Assembly (NCBI GenBank): GCA_013202315.1
Contig: JABMRZ010000043.1
Coordinates: 1 to 5,905 of the forward strand
Length of the DNA stretch: 5,905 nt
Direction of reading: 5' to 3'
Source: Candidatus Tariuqbacter arcticus
GTDB lineage: Bacteria > Electryoneota > Tariuqbacteria > Tariuqbacterales > Tariuqbacteraceae
The notes below the pieces were generated by a model that saw nothing but the letters and a program-made list of their open reading frames with translations, did not search any database and was not told the origin of the DNA. Each line of letters opens with the position of its first letter. Within the stretch, counting starts at the first letter, position 1. Shown in pieces: positions 1 through 5,847 of the stretch. The position numbers and the translations under genes were made by a program.

Positions 1-28
1 ACTTGAGACCTGAGACTTGAGACCTGAG
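1..28. repeat. Heptamer tandem repeat, four units of ACYTGAG
   Basis: Four back-to-back 7-base units alternate ACTTGAG and ACCTGAG, so the array can also be read as a 14-base unit present twice. The pattern breaks at base 31, and the left edge of the window truncates the array, so its true length is unknown. It lies in the short non-coding stretch before the HIT gene. I see no hairpin or coding potential in it. It could be an intergenic simple-repeat tract typical of this genome. No function can be assigned from the sequence. Confidence 0.85.
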
Positions 29-46
29 ACATAAACTAAGGTCAAC

Positions 47-553
47 ATGAAAAAACTATGGGCGCCTTGGCGCATGGAATACATACAAGATTCAGTCATT
101 CCAGGGGGAAAAGAGTGCATCTTCTGCATCGGAAACAATTCCGCTAATGACAGGGAAAGGCTCATCCTCCATCGCGGAGAAACCGCCTTCGTTATGATGA
201 ACAAATACCCCTACAACAATGGTCATCTGCTCATAGCGCCATATCGTCATATAGCCGATTTCAACGGTCTTACCGATGAGGAATTCCTCGAAATACAGCA
301 GCTTCTCGGCGTATGCATCGAAGCGATGAAGGGATGCATGCATCCGCACGGATTCAATATCGGTATGAATTTGGGGCAGGTCGCCGGGGCGGGAGTGGAA
401 GACCATATCCATTACCATATCCTGCCCCGCTGGAGCGGGGACACCAATTTCCTCCCGGTCTTCGGGGAAGTCAAGGTCATTTCCGAAGCGCTGGAAGCGA
501 CATACGATAAATTGAAAGAACAACTGGTGAAATTAATGCAGGAAGCGGGATAA
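47..553 (+). CDS. HIT-family (histidine triad) nucleotide hydrolase / Ap4A phosphorylase-like protein
   Basis: This 168-residue protein is a full-length member of the histidine-triad superfamily, cytosolic enzymes that hydrolyse or phosphorolyse nucleotide phosphoramidates, dinucleoside polyphosphates or related adenylates. The HIT motif is intact as H120-I-H122-Y-H124-I-L, with H122 the expected nucleophile. The preceding G-M-N-L-G-Q stretch (residues 106-111) and N-N-G-H (57-60) match nucleotide-binding segments of the family. The N-terminal L-W-A-P-W-R-M segment and C24-x-x-C27 are typical of the bacterial branch often annotated as Ap4A phosphorylase-like, in which the cysteines probably help bind zinc. 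The ATG at 47 has a TAAGGT Shine-Dalgarno-like site at 36-42. The stop overlaps the next ATG (TAATG), so translation with the macro-domain gene is probably coupled. The exact substrate cannot be read from the sequence. No signal peptide or membrane segment is seen. Confidence 0.95.
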   Translation: MKKLWAPWRMEYIQDSVIPGGKECIFCIGNNSANDRERLILHRGETAFVMMNKYPYNNGHLLIAPYRHIADFNGLTDEEFLEIQQLLGVCIEAMKGCMHPHGFNIGMNLGQVAGAGVEDHIHYHILPRWSGDTNFLPVFGEVKVISEALEATYDKLKEQLVKLMQEAG

Positions 554-1065
554 TGGACAGGATTGAGATTGTGGAAGGCGACATCACCGAACAAACGGTC
601 GACGCCATCGTAAATGCGGCGAACAATCAGCTTATCCTCGGTTCCGGGGTCGCCGGGGCTATTAAGCGCAAGGGCGGTCCGGCGATTCAAGCCGAATGCG
701 ATCGGATTGGTCCCATCGAAATCGGCGAAGCCGCCATCACCACCGGCGGGAATTTGAAGGCGAAGTGGGTGATTCACGCCGCTTCAATGGGGTTGGGTAT
801 TCCCACCACATCGGAATCGCTGAAAGCCTCCACCATCGCATCGCTGGAGATTGCCCGGGAGCGGAAGTTGTCTTCGATAGCCTTCCCTGCGTTGGGGACG
901 GGAGTGGCGGGTTTTTCATTCGGCGAATGCGCGGAGATTATGATTGGTGAAGCGAAGCGCTTTTTAGATGCTAATGAATATCCCCGGCGGGTGATTTTTT
1001 GCTTGTGGGGTGAAGAGGCGTTTGGGATTTTTAAGGAAGTGTTGGGAAGTTGGAGTGAAAAATGA
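553..1065 (+). CDS. Macro-domain protein (ADP-ribose binding / ADP-ribosyl hydrolase-like)
   Basis: This 170-residue protein is a single, complete macro domain, a fold that binds ADP-ribose and often removes it from proteins, nucleic acids or O-acetyl-ADP-ribose. Diagnostic segments are G-D-I at residues 9-11 (adenine-contacting Asp10), N21-A-A-N24, the glycine-rich loop G30-S-G-V-A-G-A-I37 and the second phosphate loop P112-A-L-G-T-G-V-A-G. The G-V-A-G-A-I-K-R-K-G-G form resembles the AF1521-like branch more than MacroD, which would fit binding or hydrolysis of ADP-ribose but does not prove catalysis. The start overlaps the HIT stop by one base and has an AGGAAG site at 540-545. The stop overlaps the methyltransferase start in ATGA. 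Linking a macro domain to a HIT enzyme makes sense in nucleotide/ADP-ribose clean-up. The overlap with a methyltransferase is unexpected. Composition resembles the HIT gene, not the AT-rich block downstream. Confidence 0.93.
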   Translation: MDRIEIVEGDITEQTVDAIVNAANNQLILGSGVAGAIKRKGGPAIQAECDRIGPIEIGEAAITTGGNLKAKWVIHAASMGLGIPTTSESLKASTIASLEIARERKLSSIAFPALGTGVAGFSFGECAEIMIGEAKRFLDANEYPRRVIFCLWGEEAFGIFKEVLGSWSEK

Positions 1066-1949
1066 TTGTTGAAGCGGACAATAAGGATAACCCCTTTTGC
1101 GAGACTATAGAAGGGGATTGCCTAAAATGGTTGGAATCCTATTCGGGTGAAAAGGTTCACCTGACATTCGTGGATCCGCCTTTCAATCAGGGGAAGGAAT
1201 ATCGCCATTTCAACGATGACCTTCCGCGTAAGGAATATTGGGCTTGGCTGGCTAAGATTTTGAAGCGTATAAACGAAATAACCATTCCAGGCGGCGCTGT
1301 TTATTTTATGCAGAGGGAAAAGAATACCGAGGAAGTGCTCAAGACTTTGCGAGTAAGCGGATGGGAATTTCAGAATCTAATAATATGGAAAAAGAAGACA
1401 TCGGCGATTCCCTGCGATATTAGGTACGCTAAACAGTATCAAATAATCGTTTTCGCCACCAAGGGAAAGAAGCCCCGCATCTTCAATAAGCTGCGAATAA
1501 ATCCGCCTTTGCCGCCGGGATACAAGTATGACCGTGAAAACGGTTTATATTTGACAGATGTGTGGGATGATATAAGGGAATTGACTTCCGGGTATTTCGC
1601 CGGCGATGAAGCTATCAGGGATAGTGCGGGCAAAAGGATTCATATTCAACAGTCACCCATCGCGCTATTATTGAGGATAATTTTATCTTCCACCAAGCCC
1701 GGCGATATTGTATTGGATCCCTTTGCCGGGTCGGGAACGACAATGGTGGTCGCCGGTCAATTGGGGAGAAGCGCTTACGGCATCGAAATAGACCCGGTGA
1801 ATGTTGAGATTATTCAGCGGAGGATTAATAGCATTAGGGAAGCCGATGATATAAGCAGGTTTCATAGTTATTATGCTCATACGAAGGATTTAGATGGAAT
1901 TTGGCTGGTCAAGGCATCACCTCTATTCAATAAAATATCATCTGAGTAA
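1062..1949 (+). CDS. DNA amino-methyltransferase (N6-adenine or N4-cytosine), beta class, Type II-like
   Basis: This 295-residue protein belongs to the N6_N4 DNA methyltransferase family, which transfers a methyl group from S-adenosylmethionine to an exocyclic amino group of a base. Catalytic motif IV, D38-P-P-F41, comes first. SAM-binding motif I, D219-P-F-A-G-S-G225-T-T, lies near the C terminus and is followed by the motif II acid in Y-G-I-E-I-D (239-244). This order (IV before I) defines the beta class. H-I-Q-Q-S-P (194-199) probably replaces the usual H-P-T-Q-K-P motif X. DPPF does not settle whether the product is m6A or m4C. The region between motifs, about residues 110-195, is the likely target-recognition part. 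Start: ATG in an ATGA overlap with the macro gene, with GGAG at 1052-1055. The putative endonuclease starts two bases after the stop. The length suits a solitary or Type II enzyme. G+C is lower than in the macro gene. Confidence 0.93.
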   Translation: MIVEADNKDNPFCETIEGDCLKWLESYSGEKVHLTFVDPPFNQGKEYRHFNDDLPRKEYWAWLAKILKRINEITIPGGAVYFMQREKNTEEVLKTLRVSGWEFQNLIIWKKKTSAIPCDIRYAKQYQIIVFATKGKKPRIFNKLRINPPLPPGYKYDRENGLYLTDVWDDIRELTSGYFAGDEAIRDSAGKRIHIQQSPIALLLRIILSSTKPGDIVLDPFAGSGTTMVVAGQLGRSAYGIEIDPVNVEIIQRRINSIREADDISRFHSYYAHTKDLDGIWLVKASPLFNKISSE

Positions 1950-1951
1950 TT

Positions 1952-2941
1952 ATGTCAGATATATCAGATATATTCGAATTATTTGTCGGTATAATTAACA
2001 ATTTCCATCGAGCTGAAATATCGCTTGATTCGCCTTTGGAGAAGATGATACTTGGCGCTTCCACTGGAAAAATCGTGTATTTAGACAATAGGAGAGATGC
2101 TAAAGGGAAATATGAATTTGATTTCTGGCGCGATATATTCAAGAAGTTCGCGAATTATTCGGAAGCATTAGATTGGTTAAAGTCGAAAGGCATATCGGAA
2201 AAGATGCTCTATTCAAAATCCGACCAATTCCCTGATATTGTATTCAAAGCGAAAAGAACAAATGGAGGATTCACTTGCGGTAGTCTGTTGGAGATGAAAG
2301 ACGCCAAGGGCAGTGCAATCGCTTCATTCAATTCTACTTTGCCCACAAAAAGCAAGAGTCTGAAGGAAGTGGACATAATAAACGGCGGCAATTTAGTTTC
2401 CAGAATAACCGCAGCTTTTGAAGAGGTTATTACAGATTTTAGTGAATTTTATTCTTATCAAAGAAGATGTTTTTATTTTGTGAGGACGAACAAAGCGAAT
2501 TTAAGCAAAACTAAGATTTCCTTAATAGACGGTTCATTTTTTGAAACGATTCCTACAAAGGAATTGATTGCAAAGACCTTCTTGAGCATAATCCAAGCTC
2601 ATCAGGAAGCGAAATCAGAGAAATTATCGGATGATGAACTTAAACATTTGGAATCCATATTAGCCTTTTTAGACAATCACAATTTAATTTCATCATCGAA
2701 ACACATCGACAAAGCATCAGTTAAGCCTCGATTAAGGTTGATGGCTGAAGTTCATCCTGAAGGTAATCCGCATAGCAGATTTTATCCGGAAATACCGGCT
2801 CGAAGTGTTAATTTTATCTTTCCTGAATCCGATTTTTCATTTTTACAGAAGGAAGCGCAAATAAATCTGAAAAACTTAAAGCAGACTATAATTACACATA
2901 AGCGCAACGGCAAGTACATTGTTTTACAATATGTTTTTTAA
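1952..2941 (+). CDS. Putative Type II restriction endonuclease with PD...ExK motif
   Basis: I do not recognise a named family, but position and motifs support a restriction endonuclease of 329 residues. P94-D95-I-V-F is followed after 18 residues by E114-M-K116 in a hydrophobic strand (S-L-L-E-M-K-D). This is the classic PD-(D/E)XK metal-binding arrangement, expected to cleave DNA with Mg2+. The following S-F-N-S-T-L-P-T stretch (126-133) looks like a conserved loop near the active site, by analogy with other Type II enzymes. Helices about 150-170 and 205-240 may give dimer or recognition structure. The gene starts two bases after the methyltransferase stop with little Shine-Dalgarno sequence, so it probably depends on translation reinitiating. 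Such order is typical of restriction-modification pairs, and low restriction-enzyme expression would protect the host. It is clearly AT-rich. Alternative: an unrelated nuclease or a degenerate enzyme. The recognition sequence cannot be inferred. Confidence 0.75.
   Translation: MSDISDIFELFVGIINNFHRAEISLDSPLEKMILGASTGKIVYLDNRRDAKGKYEFDFWRDIFKKFANYSEALDWLKSKGISEKMLYSKSDQFPDIVFKAKRTNGGFTCGSLLEMKDAKGSAIASFNSTLPTKSKSLKEVDIINGGNLVSRITAAFEEVITDFSEFYSYQRRCFYFVRTNKANLSKTKISLIDGSFFETIPTKELIAKTFLSIIQAHQEAKSEKLSDDELKHLESILAFLDNHNLISSSKHIDKASVKPRLRLMAEVHPEGNPHSRFYPEIPARSVNFIFPESDFSFLQKEAQINLKNLKQTIITHKRNGKYIVLQYVF
1955..1972 (+). repeat. Perfect 9-base tandem duplication at the start of the endonuclease gene
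   Basis: TCAGATATA occurs twice in direct succession immediately after the start codon and encodes Ser-Asp-Ile twice. The unit length is a multiple of three, so gain or loss of a copy would keep the frame and change only the N-terminal length. The AT-rich tract could also keep the ribosome-binding region unstructured. It may be only a chance duplication. Confidence 0.8.
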
Positions 2942-2973
2942 ATTTGTGAAATATAAAACAGGTTTTGAATACA

Positions 2974-3303
2974 ATGATTCATATTCCAGGCAATAAATAC
3001 AATTTTGAAATTGTCTGTCAAAATTGCGGGGAATCTTACCAATTTTATATCCGCGCCCTCTGCAAGTCTACGGGAAGATATTCCTGCATCAATAATCTGA
3101 ATACAATCTTATCAGAGCTAGAAATTGATACCGATGATTCGAATTTTGAAGATTCAACATGGATTGTCGACCAGGATGAAGCGAAATATTTTACAAGGGT
3201 AACTGAAGAAATTATCACAGACATAACTTATCGCGATTATCTTGAACATCGGTTGGACGAAGACCGCATACTGGGAGAATGGGAAAATAGAATATCACTT
3301 TAG
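2974..3303 (+). CDS. Small acidic cysteine-containing hypothetical protein
   Basis: I do not recognise this protein. From the ATG at 2974 it is 109 residues. A TTG at 2965 in the same frame would add three residues, but AGG at 2960-2962 is 11 bases from the ATG and only 2 from the TTG, so the ATG is preferred. Its N-terminal third has C15-x-x-C18, then C30 and C38, which could form a small metal-binding site, though the spacing is irregular and no known zinc-ribbon is identified. The C-terminal two thirds are rich in Asp and Glu, including an acidic D-T-D-D-S-N-F-E-D run. It lies 32 bases after the putative endonuclease and shares its AT-rich composition, so it probably arrived with the restriction-modification genes. 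It could be an accessory or regulatory partner, but no helix-turn-helix is evident. No signal peptide or membrane segment is seen. Confidence 0.65.
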   Translation: MIHIPGNKYNFEIVCQNCGESYQFYIRALCKSTGRYSCINNLNTILSELEIDTDDSNFEDSTWIVDQDEAKYFTRVTEEIITDITYRDYLEHRLDEDRILGEWENRISL

Positions 3304-3348
3304 AATAATGCAATCTATTTCAACAAACTTATAATATTGAGAGAAACC

Positions 3349-3912
3349 ATGCCCCAATCACAAACAAAACACCTGACCCCTCCATTGACCGACGAAGTCG
3401 TCGCCGGCCTCAAAGCGGGCGATAATGTATTCATCACCGGCGTAATATACAGCGCCCGCGATTCGGCGCATAAAAGACTGGTCGATATGATGGAGAGAGG
3501 CGAAAAGCTCCCCATCGAATTGGAAGGGAACATCATTTATTTTATGGGGCCCAGTCCCGCCAAGCCGGGTCAGCCCATCGGCTCCGCCGGCCCCACCACA
3601 TCCTACCGGATGGACGCCTATTCCCCTGCGCTGATCGCCGCTGGACTGAAAGGGATGATTGGAAAAGGCGCCCGGGACGAAAATGTGGTCGCCGCTATGA
3701 AGGAACACTGCGCGGTCTATTTCGCCGCCATCGGCGGAGCGGGAGCGCTGATTTCCAAGTCCATCAAGAAGGCGGAAGTGGTCGCTTTCGGCGATTTGGG
3801 CGCGGAAGCGGTCCGCCGTCTGGAAGTGGAAAACTTCCCCTGCACCGTGGCGCAGGATTGCCACGGCAATAATCTGTATGAAATGGGAGTGGCGGAATAT
3901 AGGAGGGAATAA
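3349..3912 (+). CDS. Class I (Fe-S) fumarate hydratase / L(+)-tartrate dehydratase, beta subunit
   Basis: This 187-residue protein is the beta (C-terminal-type) subunit of two-subunit, oxygen-sensitive Fe-S hydro-lyases that interconvert fumarate and malate or dehydrate tartrate. Family signatures are A36-R-D-S-A-H-K-R43, G81-P-T-T-S-Y-R-M-D89, K106-G-A-R109 and the A-V-Y-F-A-A-I-G-G-A-G-A-L segment at 122-134. The first two contain substrate-binding residues known in the family. The length is normal for a free beta subunit. The cysteines that hold the 4Fe-4S cluster are on the alpha subunit, which is not in this window, so this gene alone would not make an active enzyme. I chose the ATG at 3349, preceded by GAGAG at 3339-3343. 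An in-frame TTG at 3337 would sit within that site. It is strongly GC-rich between two AT-rich blocks. Fumarase versus tartrate dehydratase cannot be separated here. Fumarase is the likelier core function. Confidence 0.92.
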   Translation: MPQSQTKHLTPPLTDEVVAGLKAGDNVFITGVIYSARDSAHKRLVDMMERGEKLPIELEGNIIYFMGPSPAKPGQPIGSAGPTTSYRMDAYSPALIAAGLKGMIGKGARDENVVAAMKEHCAVYFAAIGGAGALISKSIKKAEVVAFGDLGAEAVRRLEVENFPCTVAQDCHGNNLYEMGVAEYRRE

Positions 3913-3932
3913 AATAACAAGGACAAAATTCG

Positions 3933-4652
3933 ATGGGAAATCCATCTGAGAGAGATATTGTTCAATTAGTAGCCGAAAAATTTGAATCGAAAGGATACTT
4001 AACTATCGAAGAATTATCAGTAGGCTACGGTCGAGCAGATATAGTTGCCTTCAGACTTGAAGAAAAAAATGCCCAAACAAGATTGGATTATCACCAATTT
4101 AATCCAATTCTTAATGTCATGGTATTAGCCTTATATCTTAATATACCAAGTAATTCATTGATTGGATTTGATTTTATAAAACGAATTTTTAAATATAACC
4201 TAGAAAAAAACATTTCCATATGTAGAAATATTTCATTAAGAAAAGCAATAAATTGGCTATCTGAGAATAATTATTTAAAATTAGTAGATAATCAATTTAT
4301 TAAAGTCAATAGTTTTCATCCACTAACAAACGAGACATTAGCGATTGAAGTTAAAATAGGCGATTGGCAAAGGGGAGGGCGACAGGCTTATAGATATAGA
4401 GTTTTTGCGGACAGAACATATTTAGCAATATTAGCTGAGAATAAGCAAAGAGTAAAAAAAGGCGTTTTCGAAAATAAAAATATAGGCATAATATCCGTTG
4501 ATTATCACAATAGGGCTGTTGTTATAGATTTACAACCTCGAAGGATAATCCCCGATCCAGTTCAACAAGCATTGGCAGTTGAATTACTATGGAACGAATG
4601 GATAAAAAATTATCGGAGGAAAAAAAATGCATCCAAATACCATATTTCCTGA
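3933..4652 (+). CDS. Putative PD-(D/E)XK-like nuclease with winged-helix-like insertion
   Basis: This 239-residue protein is not a named family that I can assign firmly. It has nuclease-fold features: an N-terminal helix, the strand G-R-A-D36-I-V-A-F, then after a long insertion L-A-I-E139-V-K141, followed by D144-W and a helix with Q151-A-Y-R-Y155. A D...E-x-K core followed by a Gln/Tyr helix is the pattern seen in PD-(D/E)XK DNases, and loosely in proteins called sce7726-like. Between the two strands, about residues 55-128, the sequence reads as a winged helix: helices, an I-S-L-R-K-A-I-N-W-L-S recognition-type helix, then a Y-L-K-L-V-D-N-Q-F-I-K-V hairpin. This could read DNA or bind a partner. 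The last part (about 185-200) looks like a beta-hairpin. AAGGA at 3919-3923 supports the ATG. The 3' end overlaps the next gene by 26 bp. Very AT-rich, unlike the fumarase gene 20 bases upstream. Nuclease activity is inference. Confidence 0.7.
   Translation: MGNPSERDIVQLVAEKFESKGYLTIEELSVGYGRADIVAFRLEEKNAQTRLDYHQFNPILNVMVLALYLNIPSNSLIGFDFIKRIFKYNLEKNISICRNISLRKAINWLSENNYLKLVDNQFIKVNSFHPLTNETLAIEVKIGDWQRGGRQAYRYRVFADRTYLAILAENKQRVKKGVFENKNIGIISVDYHNRAVVIDLQPRRIIPDPVQQALAVELLWNEWIKNYRRKKNASKYHIS
4615..4620 (+). promoter_or_regulatory. Strong Shine-Dalgarno site inside the nuclease gene
   Basis: GGAGGA lies six bases before the ATG at 4627, inside the last codons of the upstream nuclease-like gene. 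It fixes the start of the 401-residue protein and indicates translational coupling within one transcript. It is the best-matching ribosome-binding site in the window, suggesting the downstream protein is made in good amount. Confidence 0.85.
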
Positions 4653-5832
4653 ACCTGTTTTTATAACTAGATTAATCCATATTGACCCTCAATTTGCAGA
4701 GGATTTTAGGGGACAAAAAAGTTTCTTGGTTACTGCAAACTTCTTTACCGATAACAAGTATCGAAGGTTAGCACAAATGGCAAGGGAAGGATGCGATATT
4801 CTTATTGTTAATCCAGTAACGAATTTTTTTACTTATTCAGGATATGTTGAAAAACCGACATACAGTAATCTTCCATACGCACCAGAATTACCATTTTCAA
4901 GAACGAAACTAAAAGAAATACACAGAACTAATTTTATTGACCAAGTTGTAGCCTGGCAAGTTAATCATGGAGCCGGATTACTTATTGCTCCTTATTTTTA
5001 TGCTAGAGATTTAGATGATAGAAAGTATGATTATAATCTAAATCTTCTGGAAGAAACTATATGTTATAAAGATAAATATGGAAAGCAAGTCTGGGCTTGC
5101 ATAAATATGGGAATAAAATCGTTATTCAATGAAAATCTAAACGAAGTTATTGACAATTATTGCAAAACTGAGGCTGATGGGTTTTTTATTTTATTAGAGG
5201 GTTTTGAGGATCGCTCTGCTACAACTTCTAATATTATAACTTTACTAACGCTAGTTGAAGAATTATCGAGAAAAAAAGATGTGATAGTTGGTTCCATTGG
5301 TCCATTTGGTCAAATACTTTTTGCATATGGAGCTAATGGATTTTCCAGTGGAATCGGTTGGATGGAGACTTTCAGAGAATCGCAGCTTGAAGGTGGTGAA
5401 GTAGGTTACGCTGCTGATAGAGTGCCTAGAGCACAGTATTATTATATTTCTTCAATCTTTTCGTATGTTAAACCATATGATTTAGCCACATTAATGAATC
5501 CTAATATGTCACCCGAGGACTTAATTAATGAGTTAAAATGTGATTGTGTAATTTGTGAAGAGGGTTACCCGAAAAAACCAATGGATAAAAAAAGACATTT
5601 TCTTCATAAGAGATTTGAAGAGATGAGAACACTGAGAGAATTATTAAAGGAATTGGACTTTGATGATATGGATACAAGGAAAAATACACTTCACGAGATT
5701 ATGATGAATAAATTACTTAAGGCTCGGTTCTTGGCGCAACGGATACAAGATGAAGTTTTTATAGATATAAACATAGCAGGAATAAATAATTGGATTGAAG
5801 CCTTGAAAAAATATCCGCCTTCATCATTTTAG
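4627..5832 (+). CDS. Putative TIM-barrel protein with CxCxxC cluster, tRNA-guanine transglycosylase-like
   Basis: I cannot name this 401-residue protein, but its layout suggests a beta/alpha barrel followed by a metal site. Short hydrophobic strands recur at about 57-61, 117-124, 156-162, 185-192, 218-225 and 237-244, each followed by a helix. C305-D-C307-V-I-C310 and H324 or H327 resemble the zinc site of tRNA-guanine transglycosylases (C-x-C-x-x-C then His), and the following E-E-M-R-T-L-R-E-L-L helix also fits. The V-G-S-I-G-P-F-G-Q-I-L-F-A-Y-G-A-N-G segment (221-238) parallels a late barrel strand of those enzymes. However, I find no D-S-G-G-F-Q motif, and no Asp where the catalytic nucleophile is expected after G238. 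The chemistry may therefore differ or be lost. GFSSGIG...EGG (238-257) also recalls sce7725-like barrel proteins. It is coupled to the nuclease-like gene and very AT-rich. The transglycosylase link is a hypothesis. Confidence 0.65.
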   Translation: MHPNTIFPEPVFITRLIHIDPQFAEDFRGQKSFLVTANFFTDNKYRRLAQMAREGCDILIVNPVTNFFTYSGYVEKPTYSNLPYAPELPFSRTKLKEIHRTNFIDQVVAWQVNHGAGLLIAPYFYARDLDDRKYDYNLNLLEETICYKDKYGKQVWACINMGIKSLFNENLNEVIDNYCKTEADGFFILLEGFEDRSATTSNIITLLTLVEELSRKKDVIVGSIGPFGQILFAYGANGFSSGIGWMETFRESQLEGGEVGYAADRVPRAQYYYISSIFSYVKPYDLATLMNPNMSPEDLINELKCDCVICEEGYPKKPMDKKRHFLHKRFEEMRTLRELLKELDFDDMDTRKNTLHEIMMNKLLKARFLAQRIQDEVFIDINIAGINNWIEALKKYPPSSF

Positions 5833-5847
5833 CAAAGGATATCTAAA

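Noticed and set aside
425..440. GC-rich inverted repeat CCCCGCT/AGCGGGG
   Set aside because: It sits inside the HIT gene just after the histidine triad, with no T-tract, and codes for the conserved Leu-Pro-Arg-Trp-Ser-Gly region. A terminator there would truncate the enzyme.
412..777. 121-residue minus-strand open frame across the HIT/macro junction
   Set aside because: It is antisense to two well-supported genes, with no recognisable motif and no reason to prefer it.
2942..2973. Possible terminator or promoter between the endonuclease and the small protein gene
   Set aside because: Only 32 AT-rich bases with no convincing stem-loop or paired promoter boxes. Co-transcription is the simpler view.
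3330..3335. Exact TATAAT before the fumarase beta gene
   Set aside because: No good -35 box about 17 bases upstream. A transcript from it would start at about 3342, within the ribosome-binding site. The intergenic DNA is AT-rich, so the match may be chance.
3304..3348. Attachment site or insertion boundary between AT-rich and GC-rich genes
   Set aside because: Composition shifts sharply here and again at about 3913-3932, but I found no matching direct repeats or inverted ends at the two boundaries.
3358..3945. 195-residue open frame on the minus strand
   Set aside because: It lies antisense to the fumarase beta gene, whose family motifs are clear. Long antisense frames are common in GC-rich coding DNA, and the translation has no recognisable domain.
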